The position numbers and the translations under genes are program-made. Source: Paremcibacter congregatus (GTDB taxonomy: Bacteria > Pseudomonadota > Alphaproteobacteria > Sphingomonadales > Emcibacteraceae). Taken from it: a stretch of 64,000 bases of DNA. Below, one piece after another: positions 37,281 to 46,300 of the stretch. The notes under the pieces were generated by a model that did not search any database, was not told where the DNA came from, and saw nothing but the letters and a program-made list of their open reading frames with translations. Location of the stretch: positions 2,139,501 through 2,203,500 of the forward strand of contig NZ_CP041025.1 in NCBI RefSeq assembly GCF_006385135.1. Direction: 5' to 3'. How positions within the stretch are numbered: the stretch's first letter is position 1; every line of letters begins with the position of its first letter.

Positions 37281-37356
37281 TCCCCGATAGCTCAGTTGGT
37301 AGAGCAGTAGACTGTTAATCTATTTGTCGCAGGTTCGAGTCCTGCTCGGGGAGCCA
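37281..37356 (+). tRNA. tRNA-Asn (GUU anticodon), island insertion site
   Basis: A 76-nt cloverleaf including an encoded CCA (37354-37356). The acceptor TCCCCGA pairs with TCGGGGA, the anticodon loop CTGTTAA gives anticodon GTT, and the T-arm is GCAGGTTCGAGTCCTGC. The 3' half also encodes, on the opposite strand, the last residues of the recombinase, so the tRNA end is the apparent attachment boundary. Confidence 0.96.
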
Positions 37357-38904
37357 CTTCTCAAAACGGTCGGAATTTTGGATTCCGGCCTTTTTACTTT
37401 GGATGTCGTTAGCTACTGTTTCTGCTAATAAATCAAAGGGTTGTTTGAATTCAGCATACAGTTTTCCGTTCTTCCAAGAACAGTTCGATAATATGAAATC
37501 GAGCATCTTTGACTTCTCCTCTGGAGGCTGTTTTTCGAACAAAACATGCGCATCCTTGGCCAAACGGAGTAATTCTATGCCGTCTTCCATGTAACTTTCA
37601 TCAGCCTCATTATAAAGCTCCATATCCCTGAAACAGCGCTCCTTTTCTTCACTCCATTTAATATGCATTCTGTTATAGAATTTTTCTGTAACTTTTCCAT
37701 CAAGCTTGTCGATATACATCTCATCAAGACGCCTTTGGAGGCGCCCACGCTCTTTTTCCAGATTTTTATATGATTCTGTTTGTGCTCGTACTTTATCTGA
37801 GCAACTGTCTTTCAAGGCCTTTCTAATCCATTCAAAAACTTCATCGTCAAACCGGAGTTGTTTCAGAAGTGCTGTAAAATGTTCCTCCAAAACTTCTTCT
37901 CTTGTATAGGGTTCATCGCATTTTCCCTTATATCCACTACAGTGATAATAGATATATTTCTTCTTTTTAATCTCAGCTACCATGGCACAGCCACAATGTC
38001 CACATGTCACAAGACCTGTAAAAGCAAAGTTATAGGATGACCCCCTTATTTTAGACGCATTCCGCCCATCAAGAACGCCCTGCACCCTCTCCCAAAGGAC
38101 AAATGGGATCAAAAGCTCATGACTGCCCTTGTAGAGCTTCCCCCGCCATTCGAACACCCCCGTATAGAGGCGGTTACGGAGGATCTTGTGGATAGAACTC
38201 GTTGGAACCGGTTTTCCACTCTTGCGAAATATTAAACCTGCCTGCCGCGCCTTTTCACTAACCTGACGAAGAGAATAGCGGCCCGTACAATACCATTCAA
38301 ATAAACAGGTGATCATAGGCCCAAGTACGGGGTCAGTCTCAATGATCCTCTTGCCATTTTCTCCTGCAACATTCAAATAACCAAGGGGCGCGAATGAAGG
38401 CCAAACCCCTTGTTCCGCCTTTTCTATCATGCCCTTCCGGGTTTCTTCCGAAAGATTGTCGATATAGTTTTTCGCCATCAGAACCTTGATGCCATGCATG
38501 AACTTTTCAGAGGAACGAGAGTCCTGTGCAAGGACGGTTCCCTCTTTGGCAAAATGAATTTCAATATCTAACTCATCAATGGTTACCCAGTCTTTGAGGT
38601 TTCTGTATAGCCTGTCCGTTTTTTCAACAAGCAAGGCTTTAACCCTTTTGTGACGCCGCAGATAATGGACCATTTTCTCAAAGTTAACCCGGCCGCTCCG
38701 TTTAGCGGTTTCAATGTCCACATATTCTTCGGTAATCTTAATATTTTCCTTTGCCGCATATTCTCTGAGTAATTTGAGCTGCGATGGAATTGAATACCCC
38801 TCCCTCTCCTGCTCTTTTGATGACACACGTGCATATAGTACTGCACTAACGGTATCATAATCCGGGAGTTTATTTTTCATGTATCTGCTTGAATTTCTAT
38901 TCAT
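37315..38904 (-). CDS. large serine recombinase (integrase/resolvase type)
   Basis: The 529-residue protein has an N-terminal resolvase domain with the catalytic Ser28 in LYARVSSKEQ, the conserved GMTSSEKF-like region replaced by SRSSEKFMHGIKVLMA, a Recombinase domain (about 170-290, KIIETDP-type start GYLNVAGENGKR), a zinc ribbon (CGHCGCAMV ... YYHCSGYKGKC) and a C-terminal coiled coil. It catalyses site-specific integration and excision by double-strand cleavage through a Ser-DNA link. Its frame runs into tRNA-Asn, ending LPEQDSNLRQID with the TAA in the anticodon loop region, so the C-terminal tail is tRNA-derived. AAGGAG lies 8 bp before ATG 38904. Confidence 0.92.
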   Translation of the reverse strand: MNRNSSRYMKNKLPDYDTVSAVLYARVSSKEQEREGYSIPSQLKLLREYAAKENIKITEEYVDIETAKRSGRVNFEKMVHYLRRHKRVKALLVEKTDRLYRNLKDWVTIDELDIEIHFAKEGTVLAQDSRSSEKFMHGIKVLMAKNYIDNLSEETRKGMIEKAEQGVWPSFAPLGYLNVAGENGKRIIETDPVLGPMITCLFEWYCTGRYSLRQVSEKARQAGLIFRKSGKPVPTSSIHKILRNRLYTGVFEWRGKLYKGSHELLIPFVLWERVQGVLDGRNASKIRGSSYNFAFTGLVTCGHCGCAMVAEIKKKKYIYYHCSGYKGKCDEPYTREEVLEEHFTALLKQLRFDDEVFEWIRKALKDSCSDKVRAQTESYKNLEKERGRLQRRLDEMYIDKLDGKVTEKFYNRMHIKWSEEKERCFRDMELYNEADESYMEDGIELLRLAKDAHVLFEKQPPEEKSKMLDFILSNCSWKNGKLYAEFKQPFDLLAETVANDIQSKKAGIQNSDRFEKWLPEQDSNLRQID

Positions 38905-39334
38905 TCCAATAACTCCTTGAATGTGGCTAATTCTAATAGATAAAATGACCTCTCAAATTTTGAAATTTTAGTATTGAGACAGGTCCGGCGATAACTTCCA
39001 TCACTCACAAACTTTTCAGAAGATACTATGCATCTGATACTTGCCACCCATGGTAACTATAATATTAAAAACATCAACCCTGGCTAACAATATGAAATCC
39101 ATCATTTTGCCTTAATATGTCTTTCAAGAACAAATTTTACGCCCCAAATATGTCCAAAATATAGCAAAGGTTTTCGCTTTTATACCGTAAAATTTCTCCA
39201 AATTGGCTCTATTTTTAATATTTCTATTAAGTTCGATTTGCATCTCATTTGGGGTTTTTCCAATTTTGCGTCAAAAAAGAGGGTTATTGTATGAAATTAC
39301 CTCCCAATTCTCCTAAAAAAAATCATTTGACCTT
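38905..39334. other. AT-rich noncoding stretch upstream of the recombinase
   Basis: Nothing resembling a gene was found on either strand. It presumably holds the recombinase promoter near 38930-39000. Confidence 0.6.
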
Positions 39335-39409
39335 CTACAGAGTTTGTAATGCCATAAACTTTTCTGGCCATGCTGATGGGAATGGATCAGGTTTTGATGT
39401 GTCGCTCAT
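39335..39409 (-). pseudogene. truncated 24-codon frame behind leader repeat copy 1
   Basis: ATG 39409 follows AGGAGAAAACC at ideal spacing, exactly as the gene at 41204-41395 follows repeat copy 2. It encodes only 24 residues (MSDTSKPDPFPSAWPEKFMA, then LQTL and a stop). It is either the 5' remnant of a plasmid-type small gene or a leader peptide. Confidence 0.4.
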
Positions 39410-39600
39410 GGTTTTCTCCTATGTTTGAGTTGGTGCAATATTTTCAAGAATGCATAGGAGAGGAAGTTCAAGGTCTATTTTGGCACGCGAGGAAGTCGCT
39501 TGCGGCGGGGAAAAAAGACCTTGAAATTGTTCAGGCATCCTTAACTTTGGCACCGGTAACGAGAACAGGGGAAAACTCTGAGAAAGGTCATCAAAGGCCA
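39410..39600 (-). repeat. leader repeat, copy 1
   Basis: About 190 bp, diverged but clearly alignable over its full length with 41397-41583 and in the same orientation. In both copies the end next to the ATG is nearly invariant (27 identical bases ending AGGAGAAAACC in sense orientation). The middle has GCCGCAAGCG, which forms a perfect GCCGC-AA-GCGGC palindrome in copy 2. It looks like a mobile 5' regulatory leader. Confidence 0.75.
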
Positions 39601-39742
39601 ATTCAAGATACGCTCATCTAGCCTCTGATCCTGTGAAAGAGGCCGCCACTTTAGTGGCACAGAGCATTTCTCAGTCTACTTCTGCACCCTCCGCCCCTAA
39701 TTATATAACTTTTTTGATGTATTCTCCCGCCATTTATGTTAT

Positions 39743-39760
39743 ATGATGATTATGCATCAT
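39743..39760 (+). promoter_or_regulatory. inverted repeat upstream of the Xre/RES antitoxin (possible operator)
   Basis: ATGATG-N6-CATCAT lies 24 bp before the TTG start, beside a TTATAT -10-like element. Xre antitoxins usually repress their own promoter by binding inverted repeats here. A small hairpin (GCCACT/AGTGGC, 39645-39658) is further upstream. Confidence 0.35.
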
Positions 39761-39783
39761 TTAATGCCAAGGAGGATATTCAT

Positions 39784-40140
39784 TTGACGGCTCTAACTAT
39801 TGAAGAAACCAACGATGAACTTGTTCTGGCAAAGGCTGTTTTAAAAACAGCCAAAGCATTGGGTTTAACGCAGGAAGAACTCGGTCAAATATTAGGTCGG
39901 GACCGTACGTCTATTGCACGCGGTCTAAACCCTTCCAGTAAGGCGGGAGAACTGGCCCTCTATCTTATTCGCTGTTACCGCTCTTTATTTGTTGTCGTCG
40001 GCGGAGAAGCGGAGAATATCAAACATTGGTTTACCACCATGAACCACCATACAAATGGTGTCCCCAAAGAACAGGTGAAGAATATTCAAGGTCTTGTCCA
40101 TATTCTTGAATATCTGGATGCCATTCGTGGAAAAATTTAA
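39784..40140 (+). CDS. Xre/MbcA/ParS family antitoxin
   Basis: The 118-residue protein has a helix-turn-helix region (LGLTQEELGQILGRDRTSIA) and the MbcA/ParS toxin-binding C-terminal domain (ALYLIRCYRSLFVVVGGEAENIKHWFTTMN ... VHILEYLDAIRG pattern, split here). It neutralises the RES toxin encoded downstream and is expected to autorepress. I choose the TTG at 39784 because AAGGAGG sits 7 bp upstream; an in-frame ATG at 39736 lacks a Shine-Dalgarno. The gene overlaps the toxin gene by 14 bp. Confidence 0.85.
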   Translation: MTALTIEETNDELVLAKAVLKTAKALGLTQEELGQILGRDRTSIARGLNPSSKAGELALYLIRCYRSLFVVVGGEAENIKHWFTTMNHHTNGVPKEQVKNIQGLVHILEYLDAIRGKI

Positions 40141-40885
40141 TCTTCCCTCAATAGACCTGATTAAAACGGCAATTGTTTCCAAAATTAGGGGTATCGCTTG
40201 GCGTGTTGTGGAAAGTCAGGAAGAAATTGCCACACTGGAACTTGTTGATACGCTGGAAGAACAAGCAATTTTAGAAGGGCTTCTTGAGAAATCCAAGCCT
40301 CCTCTCCCTGAGAACTGTCGTGATCTGGACTATTTATTAGCAACCCCCTTTCGTTATCCCCCCTTAAAATGGGGTTCCCGATTTGGGCGCAAACATGAGC
40401 CTAGTCTTTTTTATGGCTCAGAAAATATTCCAACGGCCCTCGCAGAAACAGCCTATTACCGGGTTTTATTCTGGACAGGGATGGCGGAACCTCCCCCGTC
40501 TGGCACACTTAAAACACAACATACGATTTATTCTACAAAATATGACTGTTCGGCTGGATTATATTTAAACAAGCCTCCTTTTGAAGAATATCAGGACTTG
40601 CTCCAGCATCCTCAGGATTATAGTGGATCACAGAAACTTGGCACGATCATGAGAGAATTGGGTGTAGACGGCTTTCAATTCATCTCCGCACGCTGCCCTA
40701 ACAAGGGTTTGAATATTGCACTTTTTACCCCTTATGCACTCGCCGCAAAACGACCAGATGAAAAGCAGAACTGGATATGTGAAACTTCTGAACAGCATAT
40801 TATGTTTAGCGGACAAGGGGTTTTATTTAAATTTAACGTCGAAGGTTTCCAAATTGACGGGAAAGCCCCCCTACCCGCCAGCTAA
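40127..40885 (+). CDS. RES domain toxin (NAD-degrading)
   Basis: The 252-residue toxin has the RES signature: the Arg in GIAWRVVES, the segment SRFGRKHEPSLFYGSENIP and, after it, TALAETAYYR (RES families use R-x(n)-E-x(n)-S, with these Arg and Glu residues). RES toxins, paired with Xre-type antitoxins, deplete NAD+ and stop growth. At 252 residues it is longer than the shortest RES toxins, with an N-terminal extension of about 25 residues. The start is GTG 40127 or ATG 40118, inside the antitoxin gene, indicating translational coupling. Together they stabilise the island. Confidence 0.85.
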   Translation: MEKFNLPSIDLIKTAIVSKIRGIAWRVVESQEEIATLELVDTLEEQAILEGLLEKSKPPLPENCRDLDYLLATPFRYPPLKWGSRFGRKHEPSLFYGSENIPTALAETAYYRVLFWTGMAEPPPSGTLKTQHTIYSTKYDCSAGLYLNKPPFEEYQDLLQHPQDYSGSQKLGTIMRELGVDGFQFISARCPNKGLNIALFTPYALAAKRPDEKQNWICETSEQHIMFSGQGVLFKFNVEGFQIDGKAPLPAS

Positions 40886-40911
40886 CAGACTGCACAGGGC
40901 GATCTTCTGAA

Positions 40912-41151
40912 TTACCCAACGGCTTCACTGGTCAGAATATGAAAGATCCTTAACTGTACCCGTTCATGATCTTCATCGAATTCTTCCCGGTTACCCTCTT
41001 CAAAATTGGTTCTCAGATCAGCCATATAGTCATCAATAGCAGCTTGTGCCTCCGTGATGGTTGTAAAAGTTTCCAGTTCGTCACCCTCATGCCAGCAATT
41101 GACCCAGCCTTCACATAAAGTATCTGTTCTAATGTCATAGGAGTTTGTCAT
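40912..41151 (-). CDS. small acidic plasmid-type hypothetical protein
   Basis: This 79-residue protein (MTNSYDIRTDTLCEGWVNCW, then HEGDELETFTTITEAQAAID) resembles small proteins common on alphaproteobacterial plasmids and conjugative islands near anti-restriction genes: a short strand pair followed by an Ala-rich helix and an acidic tail. Function unknown. ATG 41151 follows AAAGGAAAT; the longer frame to 41265 runs through the neighbouring gene. It is second after the 63-residue gene, with 52 bp between. Confidence 0.65.
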   Translation of the reverse strand: MTNSYDIRTDTLCEGWVNCWHEGDELETFTTITEAQAAIDDYMADLRTNFEEGNREEFDEDHERVQLRIFHILTSEAVG

Positions 41152-41203
41152 GATATTTCCTTTCAGGAAAGGGCCACAGAATTGATCTGCAGCCCTGTTG
41201 GGA

Positions 41204-41395
41204 TTATTTATCATCATCGCTTTTGGGCGTTCTGAGGGTGATCTTTCCAGAAACCGGTACGGCATAAAGGACTATATTGATGCCTTTGTTGTCACTATGG
41301 CTCCAAGCGGCACCGACAGCGTTCCAGATGGACTTTTCATCTTTACCTTCAGAAACGTCGTAGGCAATGTAATTAGGTTTTGTTGAGTTAGGCAT
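41204..41395 (-). CDS. small plasmid-type hypothetical protein
   Basis: This 63-residue protein (PNYIAYDVSEGKDEKSIWNAV, one residue per position, followed by GAAWSHSDNKGINIVLYAVP) matches in pattern a small conserved protein often seen on rhizobial and sphingomonad plasmids, with a beta-rich core (GAAWxHxDxKGxNIxL ... SGKITLR). Function unknown. Its ATG at 41395 follows AGGAGAAAACC, part of leader repeat copy 2. It forms a two-gene unit with 40912-41151. Confidence 0.65.
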   Translation of the reverse strand: MPNSTKPNYIAYDVSEGKDEKSIWNAVGAAWSHSDNKGINIVLYAVPVSGKITLRTPKSDDDK

Positions 41396-41396
41396 T

Positions 41397-41583
41397 GGTT
41401 TTCTCCTATGTTTGAGTTGGTGCTAGACCTTCAAGGATGCGAACGGGGGGAATTGCAAAATCTATTTTGGGGCGCGAGGAGCCGCTTGCGGCGGGGAAAA
41501 TTGACCTTGAAATTCCTCAAGCATCCTTACTTTGGCACCTGTAACGAATACAGGGATAAAACCTGAGGAATTTCATCAAGGCC
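41397..41583 (-). repeat. leader repeat, copy 2
   Basis: About 187 bp directly upstream of the 63-residue gene and alignable with 39410-39600. It carries the Shine-Dalgarno and a perfect GCCGC-AA-GCGGC palindrome. The rest of the interval to 41758 shows nothing recognisable. Confidence 0.75.
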
Positions 41584-41758
41584 TTGAATTTGAAACGATG
41601 ATTTTAGGAAAATTATAATAGTCTGAGGGTCTGAAAGTCTTCCGGTGTTGAGTGGCACGAGCGGCTGTTCGGCAAAACTGAGTTTTACAAACAAGCCCCA
41701 CAATCAAACGAGACTGATTAACCCAGGCGACTGAGATAGGACCTATTTAGGCTCAAGA

Positions 41759-42367
41759 TTACTCGCACAACTTTAATTCAGATTTATAAAGGGCTCTAAC
41801 CCATTTAGGTATATTATCACTGGTCTTTACAATTTTGCCCTGGTCAAAACCTACGGATACTTCCAAAGATTTATTCCATCTTGAATTATCATAAATAAAT
41901 ACTTTGTCGGCCTCAAGAACCGCACGACGGATTAATTCCTGATTTCGTTCATATCTTTGCCGAATTTTTTCTTCCGGCACATTATGACCGCCCTCTTCAA
42001 CCCGGCTCTTAACACGTGCTACGGATAAATTTGGACTGTGAACATTAATATGAACAACGACAATCTGAAATCCGCTCGCCTTGGCCTCAGTAATTAATTT
42101 CAATTTTGAAGAATGAGAAAAAGTGGTCTCGGTAATAAAACTTTTTTTGTTGGCAAGTAATTCCTGACGCCTCTGTTCTGCAATTTCTGCAGCTTTATAA
42201 GCCGCCACCATGGAATTATCTTTCAACTCGCTGCGCTGGATAATGTCCGCATTGATAAAGGGCGTGCTTATCAGCATCGGCTTCATCTTTATTTCATAGA
42301 AGGTTGATTTCCCAGCACCATTGGGACCAGCGATCACATATAGGGTGGGTTTTCTCTTATTGGCCAT
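41759..42367 (-). CDS. zeta-toxin family kinase
   Basis: The 202-residue P-loop kinase has Walker A in VIAGPNGAGKSTF (about 12-24), FINADIIQRSEL (Asp in the substrate-binding position), the FITETTFSHSSKL segment typical of zeta/PezT-like kinases, RVKSRVEEGGHNVPEEKI with the ATP-binding Arg, and FIYDNSRWNKS. Classical zeta toxins phosphorylate UDP-N-acetylglucosamine and block cell-wall synthesis; this shorter proteobacterial type may have another target. The antitoxin gene lies 8 bp upstream on the same strand. Confidence 0.87.
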   Translation of the reverse strand: MANKRKPTLYVIAGPNGAGKSTFYEIKMKPMLISTPFINADIIQRSELKDNSMVAAYKAAEIAEQRRQELLANKKSFITETTFSHSSKLKLITEAKASGFQIVVVHINVHSPNLSVARVKSRVEEGGHNVPEEKIRQRYERNQELIRRAVLEADKVFIYDNSRWNKSLEVSVGFDQGKIVKTSDNIPKWVRALYKSELKLCE

Positions 42368-42375
42368 ATTGGTTC

Positions 42376-42714
42376 TTATTTATAAATAAGATTACCTTCT
42401 TCATCCTCACCTACCCCCAAGCCAGCTTTTTGACGCTTTTCAAAAAATACTCTTTCTGCGTCACTGGTTTCTTCCAGTGCACTGAAGATTTTTTCATCAA
42501 AAATAACACCCTCTTCAATCGAAAGATTATCTGCATCAAACTTACCAGCCAGTGCTGCTTTTATTCGGGTATAATCAAATGAAGGGGATTGTTCAATGGC
42601 TTGGCCAATACGCAGCCAATGTTCGGCTTGTTTTGCAACAGACCGTCTTAATAATTTTGCTTCAAAGCGCACATCTTTTACAATATCGTCCGCAAGCTTG
42701 ATCGATTGACCCAT
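42376..42714 (-). CDS. ParD-like antitoxin of the zeta toxin
   Basis: This 112-residue protein begins with a ribbon-helix-helix-like region (MGQSIKLADDIVKDVRFEAK, then LLRRSVAKQAEHWLRIGQAI), as in ParD-family antitoxins, followed by a C-terminal segment likely to wrap the toxin. It precedes the zeta gene by 8 bp, the standard antitoxin-toxin order. ATG 42714 with GGAG upstream is preferred to a start at 42732. Confidence 0.78.
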   Translation of the reverse strand: MGQSIKLADDIVKDVRFEAKLLRRSVAKQAEHWLRIGQAIEQSPSFDYTRIKAALAGKFDADNLSIEEGVIFDEKIFSALEETSDAERVFFEKRQKAGLGVGEDEEGNLIYK

Positions 42715-42843
42715 TAAAAACTCCAAAATCATTCATGGTGGCATTATGCCACCTCTTGAGAGTATGAAAATGAAAACAGAAAGTCAACTGAAATATGGCT
42801 ATTACGCCTCATACTCAAGAGAACAGATGCTCAAGTGTCGATA

Positions 42844-43070
42844 TCACAAACCATCGTTGGGTTTCCAGGCCGGTTGTGCGTCAAAGGTTGGAACCGCTTC
42901 ATCCATAATGTCCCAGGGCTTGCGGTTTCGGGCAAAAACAGTCACATCTGGCTCAAACCGTGAAGAATCGTCCAATGTACCAAGTGTGATCGTTAAATAT
43001 TCTTCTGCGCCGCTATTCCGTCCGTAAAGAGAGCTGCTGCAGGCGGTGGAGTGTCTACTGACAAGCCCCT
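42844..43070 (-). pseudogene. 3' fragment of a GFA-family (glutathione-dependent formaldehyde-activating-like) gene
   Basis: The minus strand encodes about 70 residues ending at TGA 42844-42846: ACSSSLYGRNSG, then LTITLGTLDD, TVFARNRKPWDIMDE and PTFDAQPAWKPNDGL, the C-terminal half of a GFA/CENP-V zinc enzyme. An in-frame TAG lies just upstream near 43068 and the zinc-binding N-terminal half is missing, so this is a truncated remnant. Confidence 0.6.
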
Positions 43071-43313
43071 AGAATTTTAAGACACCTTGCGCTACACAAT
43101 GAAGCAAGTCCACTTAAAAGGTGGATCACTTAATGGGGGCATGTCAGGGCATTTGCCTCAGTGGTTTTCCACTCATCTGTCGCCGATGCAAAATCGAGCC
43201 ATTCTTTCACAAAATCAACAGGACTAACATAATCATCAAGATTGCCCTTTGGCGTAAAATGTGAACGGTATCCAGTTTCATTTCAGATAGAGTACGGCCT
43301 ACTATAATCAGGC
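43071..43313 (-). other. decayed sequence, possible transposase or gene remnant
   Basis: A minus-strand stretch (43130-about 43275) reads HFTPKGNLDDYVSPVDFVKE followed by WLDFASATDEW and a stop. It has no start or flanking context; it looks like the C-terminus of a lost gene, possibly a transposase. Nothing else is seen before the RND gene. Confidence 0.3.
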
Positions 43314-46300
43314 TCATACCTTCGTTACCCCAGCAGTAACCTCTAACTCAGCTACTTCCGCATCCTTCCATGCTTTGAAATCATAATGGATCGCATGCAG
43401 CGCAGGAATCAACAACAGCACTACAAAGGAAGAAACAACGGTACCAAAGCTGAGCGCAATTGCGAACGGCACAAGGAACAGCGCTTGTTGGGATGTTTCA
43501 AACAGCATCGGCAATAGGCCAACCGTCGTCGTAAGCGATGTAATCAGAATTGGCCTGAACCTGCTGATCGACCCCTCAATAATGGCCTCTCTATATTCAA
43601 TACCAGTTCTGATCAAGTCATTCATTCTGCTGGTTAACACCAAGGATCCATTCACCACCATGCCCGCAAGCGCAATCATGCCAAACATGCTATTCGACGT
43701 CAAACCATAACCCATGATAATATGCCCTGCTACTGCTGCCGCCATACAGTAAGGAATGGTCATAATTACAATGAACCCCTGTAAATAACTGCGGAACAAG
43801 GACGCCATAAGTGCAAACACCACCACACTGACAATGCCAAGCCCCATACCAATCATGCTCATTGTCGAATAACCGCTTCTACTGCTAAAGCTCCCTCTTA
43901 GCCCAGCCTGCAATCCAGGGTATTTCGCTTTCAATGCAGGAAGAATATTCTCAGTAAGTTCGCGCTTCGCCAGACTCTCACTGCCCGCAGCCATATCCAT
44001 TACACCACCAACATATATATTTCTACGGCCATCTTCACGTCTGATATCTGTAAACGTCCGAGAGTATTCAATATCAGTTGCTTGAGATAATGGAAGTTCT
44101 ACACCAGAAGGTGATCTCACCACGAAATTTTCAAGATCATTTAAGGAGTTGCGCTCTTGCACAGGCAACCGTACCCAAACTTTTACCTGATGACTATCTC
44201 TAAGCATGCGTACGGCTTCAGCACCAAAGAAAGCTGCACGTAATTGACGTCCAAGTTCATTCTCCGTAAAACCAAGGGACGTGGCTTCATCCGTAAGCGT
44301 GTATCGCAGTTGTTTTTTACCTTGCGCCAAACCGTCTGTAACATCGACAAGACCTTCAATCGTTTTCATAGTTGCGGCAAGTTCCTTAGCGGCGGTTTCC
44401 AAAACAACATTTGAGGAATGCCTCATATCCACATAGACGCCGGAGCCGCCGCCAAAGCTTGCCAAAAAGTCAAAGACAAGCGAATGCGCCTCAGGCACAT
44501 CCCCGGCCTTCTCACGCCACAAGCGAACGAAATCATTTTGGTCAAATTCGCGATGACTTTCGCTCACAAGTTCAAAAGTCACGCTGGAATAAACTGAGTT
44601 ATATAGGCCTGCTGAAACGGACCGGCTCTCAACATCATCAAGTGATCCGAGTTCCTGAATCGCGGAAACTCCTGCGGCTTCGATATTTTCTGAGATAGTA
44701 ATAAGGTCTTCAAAGGACGCATCGGCAGGCATCGTCAGTTTAGCACTCACCCGGTCTGATGGTATTTGCGGGTACCAGTGAAAGTCTATCCGATTGGATT
44801 CGAACCACGCGGCGATAAGTATCAGGCCACCCGTAAACAACACAACAGTGATATAACGGTGATCAATGGCCCAGGTCAGCGCCTTCCTGAATTTAATGTC
44901 GCGAAAACGATCAAGACCATTGGCAACATGCTCACGGAATAATAGCGTACGCTGAAGTGGCTTGAGAAAATTTGGCCATTTCCGCTTTTTATCTTTTGCG
45001 TTCAGGTGTGCTGGCAAAATAAACAGGGCCTCAATCAGCGAAACCGTGAACACCACAACTGCGACAATAGGCAAGGACTTCATATACTGCCCCATATCAC
45101 CCGGGAGCATTATCAGAGGAATGAAGGCAATGATATTGGTGCCAACAGCAAATATTACCGGCAAGATCATGTCATTGGCGCCCTCGACGACAGCGTCTCG
45201 AACGGATAGCCCCTGCTGTCTCTTTGCATGGATACTCTCGCCGACAATTATCGCGTCATCTACCACGATACCAAGGGTCATAATAAAGGCAAACATCGAG
45301 ATCATATTGATCGAAACATCAAGGTAATACAATATCGAAAAAGAACTAATAAACACCACCGGAATGGATACCCCCACCCAAAATGCAAGCCTTGGATTTA
45401 AGAAAAGTCCGAGAGTTAAAACTACGAGAAGTAAGCCGACCATACCATTATCAATAAGCATGTCCATGCGTTCACTATATTTCTCGGTACGTTTGCTGGG
45501 CAGGTCCAACTTTAGTGTATCAGGCAACGTCGAACTCAGGTCTTCGACATATTGATGAACCCGGTTCGCCAATTCCATTGCGCGAGAATTTTTCGATTGA
45601 TAGACATATACTATCATGCCAGGGGCACCATTGTAGCTAAAAAACGACGTATTTTCTTCAAAGCCACTACGAATGGTGCTTACATCACCAAGTGTCACTT
45701 GAGAGCCATCACTGTCAGTCTTTAGCGGTATATTCTTGAACTCCATTCCGTACTCACGACGGCCTTCAGTGCGCAGGATATATTGTCCGTCAGTGGTTTC
45801 CACATCCCCGCTGGGAACATCCTTTGCAGCGTCGCCAACACGCTGTGCCACCTCGGGCAACGTTACATTCAGTGATCTCAGTACAGACTGCGGAATTTCA
45901 ATGCTAATCTCAGGATCCTTGTTGATCTGCGGTAGTACCTGGATCACCCCCTCCATATGTAAAAGATCACTTTTAATCCTGTTTACCAAGTCATGAAGCA
46001 CCTTCTCAGGGACATCGCCTGATATACCAATAGTAGTGAGCCATCGAGCATCATCATCGAGGCGTATGTTTGGTCGTTCAGCATCCGTTGGGAAGGAAGT
46101 AATAATGTCCACCGCATTACGGACATTCTGCAACACCCGATCAAGATTCTCACCACCCTCTATATCTACATATACATTTGCAAATCCTTCACTAGCCGTT
46201 GATCTGATACGATCGAGGCCCTCCACAGATTGTAAGCTTGCTTCGATCGCAAGAATGATATTTTCCTCAACTTCTTCTGGACTTGCCCCGGGGTAGGACA

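Noticed and set aside
42746-43027. Plus-strand 93-codon frame
   Set aside because: It is antisense to the GFA fragment, which matches a known family on the minus strand.
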